From: Myrica gale
Taxonomy: Eukaryota; Streptophyta; Magnoliopsida; Fagales; Myricaceae
Direction: 5' to 3'
NCBI GenBank assembly: GCA_963930655.1
Contig: OZ005616.1
Span: 12,676,001-12,740,000 of the forward strand
DNA: 64,000 bases
Positions 21,700-31,627 of the stretch are shown in pieces. Made by a program: the position numbers and the translations under genes. A model generated the notes under the pieces. The model saw nothing but the letters and a program-made list of their open reading frames with translations, ran no database searches and had not been told where the DNA came from. Numbering within the stretch: position 1 is the stretch's first letter; each line of letters opens with the position of its first letter.

Positions 21700-23556
21700 T
21701 TTTAATTCTTTAAAAAATTCCAAAACGTACAGCTTTGGACTTGGCCAAAACTGTGCGTTTTGGAAAAGGGTTTTCAAAACCCTTTTAACGCACGAATTGC
21801 AGCCTCAATGCCATTTGCCCCCCATTTCTCGCCCTTGCCCCTCTCCTCCTCAGTCCTCTCAGATCTGCCGACTGCCGCGACACCGCTCCCGTACCTCCGA
21901 TCTTCGGCTCTGAGCCTCTGACTCTCTCGTTTGTCTCTCTGATTTTCGAGCTCTCTCTCACGGTCGCCCGTCGTCGCCGTCTCCCGCCTTCGAGTTTGAA
22001 GGTCGCCGGCCTCCTCTCATTCTCAGCCGAATCTCTCTCTCTCTCGCTCTCTCTCTCTCTCTTTCTCTCACGGATCACAGTCATTTCTCTCACGGATCAC
22101 AGTCAGTCACAGACTCACAGAGTCATTTTTTTCATATTGCTTCTTTTTTTTTGTTCAATTTCATTTTCGTATCATTCTAATTTATCAGTTGTTAACTTGT
22201 TCAATAACCATTTTTTCATTTTGTTATCTGTTAATACAAATAAAATTTCTTTGCAGGTTATTACAAAGGTTGTGCCGTGTGGTTACTGGTTAGTGCACAC
22301 TGCCAGTGAGGCATTGAGGTAAAATAAATTCAGTAATTTTTCACTTATTTAGTAGTTCATTAGTTAATTTAAAATTTTAGAATGTATATTAGGACCTAGG
22401 TTGTGAAACTGAGGAGGATGGGCTTGAATGATTGGAGGATTTGGTTGTTACTTTGTTGTTTGTTTGGCAAAGTGGAAGGTTCTTTTCACTGTGATCATAT
22501 GCGGTTATTGCGGTGTGAATTCTATTATGTGAAATGATGGATTTCCCTTTGGGAGTTTTGTCATAGTTTAGACGGGTGACTATACTTCTGAACTTGAATG
22601 ACTAAGAGAAGCCTAGTTTGATGGAGGATGCATATATGAGCTGACTGGTATGGATAGGGGGATCAGATTATAATTGATGATAAGAACAACTGGACAAGTA
22701 TAAGCTTCTGATTATAACTACTTTAATAACAAATACGGTTATATCCTATACCTTCAGAAATGCATATTGGTGAAACATGTTAGCTCAGTCCCGATAGTAA
22801 GCCAACTTAAACACTTGAAATAATCTCAACACACACAAATCCAATATCCTCAAACTCATGCAACCCACCTTAAGCAGATGAATTGCAACATTGCTGGTTA
22901 TTGACATCTGATCCCAAGCCACGGTAAGACTCGGTTAACATCTATCCCAGAGCAATAAAATAGAAAAGAAGTAATATTGCAGTGAAGAGACACGGATTGA
23001 TCCCTGACCAAGAAAGAACTGAAAATTCTAAATTTGGTTCAGTGGCTGGCATGAGGAAACCTAAGAGAAGATGGCAGGATAAAGTTGGAAACCAGTTCCC
23101 TTTTAACCTACCAGCAAAGCAATAATTGGCCTCTATGATTGGAGAACATACAGCAACAATGCAATAACTGGCCTATATTATTGGAGAACACACAGCAGAA
23201 GTTTCTGTAGTTGGAAGTTAAAAGGATGAAATCATAGTGTAGTAACACCCCCTAGCACATCAATGAGACGCCAGTGTTATCAATCAACAGTAAAAACAGA
23301 CTGTTATAACTTATAAGGAACCTTTCTCCAACCAGATTGAACATCCTTATAATAAGCATTTCCTCATCTTCAGAAAATTCTAGCAAATTTGATAATGTAC
23401 CAATGTGACCTATATATATTTTGTGGTGAATCTATATATATTTTATTGCTATATAATTACCTTAAATAATGTATGGGATGTTTAGCATCGTTTGTTAGAG
23501 TATGGATATTTAATAATTAAAAGATTGTAATCGTATGATTTTTTTTTCAAAACTTT
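21700..23556 (+). other. 5' non-coding region of the hAT gene
   Basis: A CT-rich block (about 21,820-22,100) looks like the transcribed leader. A TTTGCAG-GTTATT junction near 22256 and a possible donor near 22319 suggest leader introns. The rest to 23,540 has short broken frames only. I see no second gene. Confidence 0.5.
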
Positions 23557-25791
23557 TTGTTTTCTCATATGGATCCCTTTACTTCTTCTTCAACTTCTTC
23601 GGTTGACTCATCGACACCACGCCTCCAAGTAGGAGTCGATGCTTCCTCTCCTATTATTGGTGAGGAGCCAACTCCTCAACTTGGGGGTAGTGTTGATGTG
23701 TCAGCGCCACATCTCCCAATCCCAAAGAGGAGGAAAGTTGCTCAACCATCTCTGATGTGGAATCATTTTACAAGGGACGAAAAAATAACTGATCCAGAGA
23801 AGCCTGTGGCAAAGTGTAATTATTGTAATCACGCGGTTGGGGTTCACCACACCCGTCAAGGGACCTCCGGTATGAGGTCTCACTTGAATGGTTGTTTAGC
23901 CTATAAACGGAAGCAAAGTAAGTTGGACTTCTCTCAATCGAAGTTCACTCACGATGATTCTTCAAAATTGGCGAAGGGGAATGTCGTGGGGGAGATGAAG
24001 ATTGATAAGTATGATGAGAAAAAGGTTAGGAGGGCCATCGCTCGATTTATAATCGTCGATGAGTTGCCATTTAGGGTGGTGAGCAAGGATGGGTTCAAAG
24101 ATCTGATTCATGAACTTGAGCCCCGATTTAGGATGCCCTCTCGATACACAGTGATGAAGGATTGTATGGGTCTTTATCTTGATGAGAAGAATAAGTTAAG
24201 GAATATCATTTTAGGAACGCGACCTAGGATTTGTTATACAACCGACACGTGGACTTCGGTTCAGAATATGAACTATATGTCTGTAACTGGACATTTTATT
24301 GATTCTAAGTTTGTGTTGCACAAAAGGATTCTTGGATTTCGTAGAGTCGCGGATCATAGAGGGGTTACAATTGCAACTGAATTGGAGGAATGCGGGTATG
24401 AGTGGGGAATTGATAAGGTTCTTGCAATCACAGTGGATAATGCATCATCTAATAATGTTGCAGTAGATCATTTTAAAAGGAGACAAGTGGCACTTGCTGG
24501 TGGTAGGGTGGGAGTTGTTGTTTGTGGGCATGAATTTATTCACATGAGATGTAGTGCACATATCTTAAACTTGATTGTGCAAGATGGTTTGAAAGAATGG
24601 GATGATTCGGTGGTTAAGGTTAGAAATTGTGTGAAGTACGTTAAGTCATCCCCTCAACGGTTAGATTATTTTAGAAGTTGTGTGAGAAAGAGGTCGCTTG
24701 CTACTGATGGATTCTTGCAACTTGATGTACCTACGAGATGGAATTCGACGTATATTATGTTGGAGTCTGCAATGAAGTATGAAGATGTTTTTAGTGATAT
24801 GTTGGCTTTCGATGATAGGATGAGTTTTTTGGATTTCTTAACTGATGATGGACATGGGAAGAAGGGGTTAGGACCGCCAACTAAAGAGGATTGGGTGCGT
24901 GTGAAACATTTTGTAAACTTCTTGAAATTGTTTTATAATGTCACGCTAAGGATATCTGCATCGAAAACTGTTACTGCAAACTTGTTTTATACGCAATTGG
25001 CTTTGATTCACAGCCAGTTGAAGGATTTCGCTCAAAGTGAGAATGATTCGTTAGTGGATATGGCAAAGAGGATGCAAGAAAAGTATGATAAATATTGGGG
25101 TGATCTGAAAGATGTGAATAGACTATTGTTTGTGGCAGCAGCACTTGATCCCCAATTAAAGTTGGGTTGGTTGCGTTTTTGGTTCTCTAAGACATTGGGG
25201 AAGGAGGAGGGTCGGACGATGACTGATTTTGTTAGAAGCACATTGGATCGATTGTTTGTGGAATACAATGTTGCTTTTGGTAATGATAATACTTCAAGAC
25301 GACAAGGGACTATAAGTGAAGCTGGTGGTTCTAGTTCGACTGCAAGTGGTACAGAAGACCGCATGTGGAGTGAGTATATGTCTTTTATGGAGGAAGATGA
25401 TGTCGTAGAAACTACATCTGAAGTGGATAGATATGTAATGGAGCCTCCTCAACCTAGGATTGAGGATTTTGATATTCTGGCTTGGTGGAAAGTGAATCAG
25501 TTTAAGTTCCCTATACTTGCTCGGATTGCTCGAGATGTACTTGCCATCCCCATTACAACCGTGTCATCTGAGTCGGTCTTTAGCACAGGAGGACGTGTAT
25601 TAGATGCTTTTCGAAGCTCTCTGGCTCCTAGAACAGTGGAGGGTCTTATATGTGCTCAGAATTGGTTGCAATCTGCTTCTATCCATGAAGATGTTGAAGG
25701 TGAACTTGAAATTGGTGATGGACCTGATGGTGACGGAACAGAATATTTAGCCAGTTATAATGTGGAAAAAGGTAATGATTTCGTTGTTTAA
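23557..25791 (+). CDS. hAT transposase with BED zinc finger (RICESLEEPER/DAYSLEEPER-like)
   Basis: 744 codons with no interruption, a usual length for plant hAT transposases. A serine-rich N-terminus is followed by a basic PKRRKV stretch (56-61, likely nuclear localisation) and a BED-type zinc finger with C87, C90, H109 and C113. The catalytic core has D230 in TTDTWTS and D294 in TVDNASSN. A CSAH motif at 332-335 matches the CxxH of hAT enzymes. The C-terminal dimerisation region (about 655-720) has DILAWWK, SSESVFSTGGRVLDAF and APRTVEGLICAQNWL, with the likely catalytic glutamate in SSES. It would cut and join DNA at the element ends in the nucleus. The second ATG at 23569 is an alternative start. 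The intact frame inside matching ends favours a young mobile gene over a domesticated one. Confidence 0.93.
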   Translation: MFSHMDPFTSSSTSSVDSSTPRLQVGVDASSPIIGEEPTPQLGGSVDVSAPHLPIPKRRKVAQPSLMWNHFTRDEKITDPEKPVAKCNYCNHAVGVHHTRQGTSGMRSHLNGCLAYKRKQSKLDFSQSKFTHDDSSKLAKGNVVGEMKIDKYDEKKVRRAIARFIIVDELPFRVVSKDGFKDLIHELEPRFRMPSRYTVMKDCMGLYLDEKNKLRNIILGTRPRICYTTDTWTSVQNMNYMSVTGHFIDSKFVLHKRILGFRRVADHRGVTIATELEECGYEWGIDKVLAITVDNASSNNVAVDHFKRRQVALAGGRVGVVVCGHEFIHMRCSAHILNLIVQDGLKEWDDSVVKVRNCVKYVKSSPQRLDYFRSCVRKRSLATDGFLQLDVPTRWNSTYIMLESAMKYEDVFSDMLAFDDRMSFLDFLTDDGHGKKGLGPPTKEDWVRVKHFVNFLKLFYNVTLRISASKTVTANLFYTQLALIHSQLKDFAQSENDSLVDMAKRMQEKYDKYWGDLKDVNRLLFVAAALDPQLKLGWLRFWFSKTLGKEEGRTMTDFVRSTLDRLFVEYNVAFGNDNTSRRQGTISEAGGSSSTASGTEDRMWSEYMSFMEEDDVVETTSEVDRYVMEPPQPRIEDFDILAWWKVNQFKFPILARIARDVLAIPITTVSSESVFSTGGRVLDAFRSSLAPRTVEGLICAQNWLQSASIHEDVEGELEIGDGPDGDGTEYLASYNVEKGNDFVV

Positions 25792-25942
25792 TTTTTTTCA
25801 ATTGTTACATGTTTTTTAAAAATGCTCTTTCTAAGTGTTCTTTGACTCTTTGTTTCTAGACATGGCTAATAACCCCACACAACTGATGTCTATTATCTCG
25901 GTCTCCAACACGGATAGCATGACACTTGACGTGGACGATTAG
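25772..25942 (+). other. possible 3' intron and alternative last exon of the hAT gene
   Basis: Just before the stop the sequence offers a GTAATG donor at 25772 and a TTTCTAG acceptor at 25859. Splicing would keep the frame and replace the last residues with about 27 others, ending at TAG 25940-25942. The open frame after the acceptor is the main support; unspliced reading ends at 25791. Confidence 0.45.
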
Positions 25943-27043
25943 AGGGAGGTATAATGGTATTTTATTTCATTTTTATTTTTACAAAATACAATTATACAAT
26001 TTGAGTATTACGGTATATTTGTATAGCAATATAAGTTTAGATTTAAGTGTTAGAAAGTTTTATTTTTTTAAGGAAAATGCCCATAATATTAGATTAATAA
26101 ATGTTACTTATAATTTCAGATAATTAGATAATAGGATTGACTGACTGGTAATTAGAAACTTGGATTTTGGGTTGTGTTGTGTTATATTTTGTTCTTTTTT
26201 AATTATGAATATGCAATAAACATAAATAATTTTGTTTTAGATTTGGAATTTTTTTTTTCATGATGAACATTGAACAATGGACATTAGACATGGTGATGTG
26301 CATATATTGATAATTTTCTTTATTTTGTGAAGGTATCAATTTGATATTGTGATGTTTCATTGTTTTGGAAAATGGGAAGTAATCAATCACGTGTTAGTGA
26401 GTTAGTGACCAATCATTTGTAGTTGGTCATTAAATATTATGGGCATAAATAAACAGGCCATACAAAACTAACACTATCATAATAATATGATAGTGATGTT
26501 TTGATTAAATGGCCAACATTTTATTCCATCAATTCAACTATTTAATTTGTAATATTTGTAGTTTATTTTAGAGGATGTAAATTTGTATTATTTGTAGACT
26601 TTACTTTATCTATATGTTTATTTGTAATTTGTAAATTTATTTGTTTGGTTTTATTGTATTTAGTATTTGGTTTTATGTGTAAATTTGTAATTTATAAATT
26701 TATTTGTATGATTGAATCATTCTTCTTGAGTTCTTTCATTAAGTATATGATTTATTAAGTTAATTAAATTGAAATAACTATTATGTAATTTGTAACATGT
26801 AAATTAGAATCTAGATAAACCAAATATTGGATCCAACATCCATGATCCAACTATATAATTATATACCACATAGTAATAGATTATTATTTTGGATCCAACA
26901 TCCAAATCTATCTTTAATTTGTAATAATAACATAAGCTCAAATAATATGCAAGATAAAAATATGCAATTATAACTGAAGCCGAAATTAAAAGCCCAAAAA
27001 TTTAAGATTTTGGGCCCAAATTTTCAGCCCATTAAGATTGCTG

Positions 27044-27136
27044 GAATTCCGGCCACCTGTTCCGAGATCCGGTTCCGGGATTACCGGAATTCCGGCAGTT
27101 ACCGGACCGGAACCGGATGCCAAAAATGGCATCCGG
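27044..27136. repeat. right subterminal CCGG repeats and hairpin of the hAT element
   Basis: Words matching the left subterminal region (GAATTCCGG, CCGAGATCCGG, CCGGAACCGG) occur here. A perfect 9-bp-stem hairpin CCGGATGCC/GGCATCCGG with an AAAAAT loop lies at 27113-27136, about 20 bp from the terminus. Confidence 0.75.
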
Positions 27137-27155
27137 TACCTCCGTCTGGCACCCT

Positions 27156-27575
27156 GCCTGCCCAGCTATTCTTAACACATATAAAAATATAATCATACAT
27201 ATATCATAAAGGCTATATCTCTGACATAAAAACTATATCACATAGGTATATTAAAGAAGAGAATGAAAAGAGATTAAGCATACCAAGATCCATTAGGGAA
27301 ATTAGGACAGAAATTAATCATGTGTTAAAAAAAATCTAATACCTAGAAAATAATAAATAGGTAGTAATGAAGTGTACTTAGAATAATATCATCTGCTTAA
27401 ATCAAGTAATAGGAATGCTAAGATATTAACAAGAGAATGAAAAGAATTTGTTAAGTGCATAGAAATTGATAGAATAGAGAAAATCATGATCATAATCATT
27501 AATTGAGAACTCAAGGGAAATTAAGGAAATTAGAGAAATCGGGAAATTTAGGGAAATTAGGGAAGGGATATCACA
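27156..27575 (-). repeat. LTR E, start of U3, minus strand
   Basis: On the minus strand the LTR starts TGTGATATCCC at 27575, directly after a polypurine tract (CTTAAGAGGGGGAGGA, plus-strand 27576-27591). The LTR runs left into the hAT element. AT-rich, no coding. Confidence 0.7.
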
Positions 27576-27676
27576 TCCTCCCCCTCTTAAGAACAATTTC
27601 ATCCTCGAAATTGCCCTAAGTTCAAAAGTTGGATGTTGCTTAGTTCAAAATAAGGAAAAACATAAAATTACTCTGC

Positions 27677-27934
27677 TTATTTTTCTTTTTCGGGTAAATC
27701 TTCCTTTTTAACCTCGTGATCGTCCTTTCCAGGTTCTTTCTCCTCTAGGTCAGACCCTTCCTCCGGGTCGGATTCTTCCTCACTAAATTTTGTCATCTTA
27801 AATCCTTTATTAGAGCCCGTGTACGAATAGCATCCTACGGGCATGCTCCAAACTGCCTAGACCTTCCTAGGTTTGGGTTCTGGGTTCTTCCTCTTCTTCA
27901 CCGAAACCTTCTCCTGGGTAGTCTGGCTCTTTAT
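27677..27934 (-). pseudogene. decayed basic/acidic frame after pol of element E
   Basis: Minus strand, between the pol remnant and the 3' LTR. From 27934 a frame of about 85 codons has a basic segment (VKKRKNPEPKPRK), one internal stop (near 27845) and an acidic tail (SEEESDPEEGSDLEEKEP) ending at 27677. It is preceded by TTTGTTTAGCAG, a good splice acceptor, and begins with ATA where element B's extra frame has CAG-ATG. Position and composition parallel the 49396-50271 frame of element B; sequence homology is not shown. Confidence 0.4.
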
Positions 27935-28043
27935 CTGCTAAACAAACACATATATGCACAAAACATAAGGACGATTAAAACTCTACCGAGCTCGACTCAA
28001 ACCTATAAACTTTCCAAGCAGCTAAATCAAACAAGGTCGTAAC

Positions 28044-28970
28044 CTAACTAACGAACAAATGAGGGTATCTACCTCGCATCTTGGATTCCAATTCCCAAGA
28101 TGCCTCCTCTATATCCTGATTCCTCCAAAGTACCTTCACCAATGGTATTGCCTTAGTTCGCAACCTCTGTTCTTTCCAATCCATTATACTCACTGGTTGA
28201 TCTACATACGATAAATCCTCCTTTATATGCAATGGCGCATATTCTAAGATATGAGATGGGTCTGACACATATTTTCGCAGCATAGATATATGAAATACAT
28301 CATGCATCCTGGCCTATTCTGGTGGTAACGCGAGTTGGTACGCCACTGGCCTGACCCTTTTCAAAATTTCAAAGGGCCCCACAAATCGTGGACTAAGCTT
28401 CCCTTTCTTACCAAATCGCTTAATTCCTTTCATGGGGGTTACCTTAAGGAATACCTTGTCACGTACGTCAAATTCTAAATCGCGGCGCTTACTACCCGCA
28501 TAGCTTTTTTGCCTACTCTAGGCAGTTCTGAGACGTTCCTTAATGATTTTGACTTTTCACAAGATTTCTGCACGATATCAAGGCCTAGTAATTATCGTTC
28601 ATCAATCTAGTCGTAATGGAGCGACGATCTACACTTTCGCCCATATAAAGCCTCGTAAGGAGCCATGCCAATGCTAGACTGGTAAGTGTTGTTTTAAGCA
28701 AACTCTACCAGTGGCAAGTAATAGCTCCAATGTCCCTTGAAATCCAATACGCATGCTCTGAGCATATCTTTCAATGTTTGGATCGTCCTCTCAGACTATC
28801 CATCGGTCTGAGGGTGGAAGGTTGTACTAAACTTTAGTTGAGTACCCATAGCCTTCTGAAAACCTTCCAAACTCGAGATGTTAAGCTAGTATCTCGGTCC
28901 GATACTATAGAACTAGGAATTCCATGCAGTCGAACTATCTCCTGGATATATACCTCTACTAGCTACCCCG
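28044..28970 (-). pseudogene. gypsy Pol remnant: integrase C-terminal part and chromodomain-like end
   Basis: From 28307 to 28044 the minus strand encodes the final 87 residues of a chromovirus Pol ([18 protein letters not shown], then [19 protein letters not shown]). Upstream on that strand, to about 28970, frames broken by stops and shifts still show an integrase segment (VRLHGI, IVSDRD and later motifs). The N-terminal pol, gag and 5' LTR of element E are absent. It lies between the extra-frame remnant and unassigned DNA at 28971. Confidence 0.8.
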
Positions 28971-29340
28971 TTGTATAACAAATCTTGATTGGAACAAAAT
29001 GGAAGTTGCAGAATCATAGACAGTGAAGGAAAAACGGAAAAACTTAGAAAACGAGAGATTTAAGCACGAGGAGAAGCGGATAGCTGATTTTGGGCGTCCA
29101 TTCTCATTGAATAGGGTGTGAAAGGAGCAACTCTTTTAGAATTTGATATTGGATTGCATTTGAGGTTAGTGGGTTTTAAATTGAATTATTTTAGGATGTT
29201 AAGCATGTATTTTAATATATGAAAGCATGTGTTTTTCGAACATTTTAGGGTCTAAAATGATAGTAATGGAGTTTAGGGTTGGTTGTGATGTATTTATATT
29301 GAAGTGTTTGTGATTTGGGTTGATTTTGACAAGATTTTGT
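28971..29340. other. unassigned AT-rich DNA
   Basis: No coding or repeat signal that I recognise. It should contain the left boundary of CACTA copy 2, but no CACTA terminus is visible. Confidence 0.4.
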
Positions 29341-29375
29341 CGTGAAAATAGAGTCTGTGCATCAAAGATTCGATA

Positions 29376-29500
29376 ATAGCGGTCCGGACGGTTATGTACC
29401 GTCCAGACTCTATTGTTGGTTCGGACGCTCTATAAAACGCGTCCGAACATGTATATGTATAGTTCGGACGGTGTTGTTACGTCAGAACGGTTTTTGTTGT
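29376..29500. repeat. left subterminal repeats of CACTA copy 2
   Basis: Repeated GGTCCGGACGGT, CCGTCCAGAC, GTTCGGACG and CGTCCGAAC words within 125 bp, in both orientations. They match the family of words in the right subterminal region and are probable TNPA-type binding sites. Confidence 0.7.
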
Positions 29501-29961
29501 TATGTCATGCATTCATATAGTAGCCTTAGACCCTGTTTAAGAATTACACGAAATTCGGATAACGTACTCGATGTAATTCTTGAATTGTCCATGTTATGGA
29601 CAATTTGAGTTTACAATATGCGTAATGTGCGTAATTGTATTTGCTATTATGACATATGTGTTTAGAAATTTCTATGCAAATCTCCTTTTGTCCTTCGGAT
29701 ACACATTCAACATTGAGCTTACGGTTTTGCCTTAAGTGGTGGGTGTTTAGGATCAATGTTGTAGGCGTGTATATGGGGACTGAGGGAAAATGCTGTTGAA
29801 ATTTTTAAAGCATCGGTCACAATGGTCGGGTCAATTACGTGCAGTATGTGATATTTTAAACTTGAATGAGATAGGATCTATCACCCGAAGAAATTAGAGT
29901 TGAGTATGAATATCATCATTGTTTGCATTATTGTTTGTATTTTCTTCTTCGAAGGAACAAT

Positions 29962-31520
29962 ATGGATAAGAGCTGGATTTATTAGGCTGATAGACTCAAA
30001 AGTGTGAAGTATAGTGATGACGTTTAAGGTTTTATGAGTGTTGCTCGTAGTTATACAGATAGTCAGGGTTTGATAAGATGTCCCTGTAAGAGATTAAGAA
30101 TGTGTTGTTCCAAGGGGTGGACGAGATGAAAAATCATTTATTCATAATTGGGTTTGACCAGAGTTACACTCATTGGGTATTTCACAGAGAGTCAATTTCA
30201 GAAGTTCTTAACCAGTGGTGAATTTAGAACCTGAACCGGGCAGCGAGAACTCTGAGGGAAACATAAATGATGATATGAGAGACATACGAGAAGATTTACA
30301 GGGAGCAAGGATTAATGAGAACGTGGGTGAAAATATATCGGGTCCTGAAACAATCCAGTCTAGGTCTAGAGACGGGTTTTCCGCTTATACCAAGTTATGG
30401 GTGGATGCTGAGCGAGAGTTGTATCCCGGGTGTAAGAAATACTCGAAGTTGTCTTTCGTTGTTAGGTTACTTCATGTGAAGTCGGAGAATAATTAGACTG
30501 TAAAGGCGTTTGAAGATGTGTTGGGCTTAATAAAAGATGCACTGCCGGAAGGGGAGATACTTCCTAAATCTTATTATGAGGCAAAAAAGTCAACAAAGAA
30601 TTTAGGATTTTGCTACGATAAAATACATGCGTGCTTAAATGACTGTGTACTATTTTGGAAGGAGCACAGTGAGTTACAAGAGTGTCCGATGTGTGGGGAA
30701 TCGAGGTGGAAGTACAGTCAGAATAGCAAATCAAAGGTTCCTCAAAAAGTGCTGCGGCATTTTCCCTTGAAACCGAGGTTCCAAAGATTATTTCTATCAA
30801 GGAAAATGGCAACGGATATGCGGTGGCACCAAGAGAAGCGTGTGGTTGAAAATTGGGTGATGTGGCATCCTGCAGACTCTGGGGTATGGAAGGACCTCGA
30901 TAAGAAAATTGAATGGTTTGGTCAGGAATCTCGGAACATCTGGTTGGGTTTGGCATCTGATGGGGTCAATCCGTTTGGCAACATGAGCTTATCGTATAGT
31001 ATATGGCCAGGTACTGAATCTCTACGCATTGCGTTATTTACGGGGGAATTTAGTTTAGTTGCTAAAATGTGACTGGTTTGACTTAAGTACTCAAAATTTA
31101 GGTCTTGATAATAGTGGTTGGTTTGTTAGTATTAATACATCCCGAAAGTGGTACAAAGATGACCTGTTTGTGCTAGCTTCTCAGAGGAATCAAGTGTTTT
31201 ATATCGATGATATGAAGTTGGGAGACCATTGGAAGATTGTTCGAAAGATTACCCTAGAAACTTGTATGATATTCCACCTATTGAGAAGGAAGCTCGTGAA
31301 GATGGAGAAGGATCGTTGAACTGTGAAGCATACCAGGAGAATGAGTCTATTGAGCTTTTTGTAGAATTTAGCTCATTTCACATGATCCCATTGACTAGAA
31401 ATGACACCGATAACCGATGAGAGTGGTCCACAACAACGTGAAGTGGAAGGAAGCGATGATTCTTCGAAATCGTTAAGTGAAGATTGTAGTGATTCTGAAG
31501 AATATGACTCCGAGGACTAA
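29962..31520 (+). pseudogene. TNP2-like transposase with large internal deletion
   Basis: Starts at ATG 29962 with the MDKSWIY opening of the transposase-associated domain. It continues in shifting frames through 30215-30496 (a DGFSAYTKLWVDAERELYPGC-like block) and 30518-31010, with a C-x2-C motif (CPMCGESRWKY) and a later segment ending in LASDGVNPFGNMSLSYS. At about 31010 it jumps straight into the DUF4216-type region (from TESLRIALFTGEF onward) and ends with an acidic tail at about 31519. Compared with copy 1, the tnp2 catalytic domain and DUF4218 domain are missing, a deletion of well over 1 kb. Stops at 29980, 30494 and 31070 also break it. Confidence 0.82.
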
Positions 31521-31627
31521 AGTAACTTTATCGTTTCAATTAAATTTGTGTTTCTATTTATATTCATTTTGAGTAACATAATTCATTGTGTTTTTTTTCT
31601 CTAATATTGATTTATTTAGTCATAGGA

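Larger units (their letters stand above)
21512..27155 (+). mobile_element. hAT transposon, full-length transposase, RICESLEEPER-like
   Basis: Left end TAGGGGTGGGA at 21512; right end reads inward as AGGGTGCCAGA from 27155, an imperfect terminal inverted repeat of hAT type. Both ends carry dense CCGG-rich subterminal repeats, and between them lies one uninterrupted hAT transposase gene. The 8-bp duplication expected for hAT is not clear (GCCCTGGC on the left, GCCTGCCC on the right), so the ends are good to a few bases. The element separates two parts of LTR E. DNA at 25943-27043 is AT-rich, without coding signal. Confidence 0.85.
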
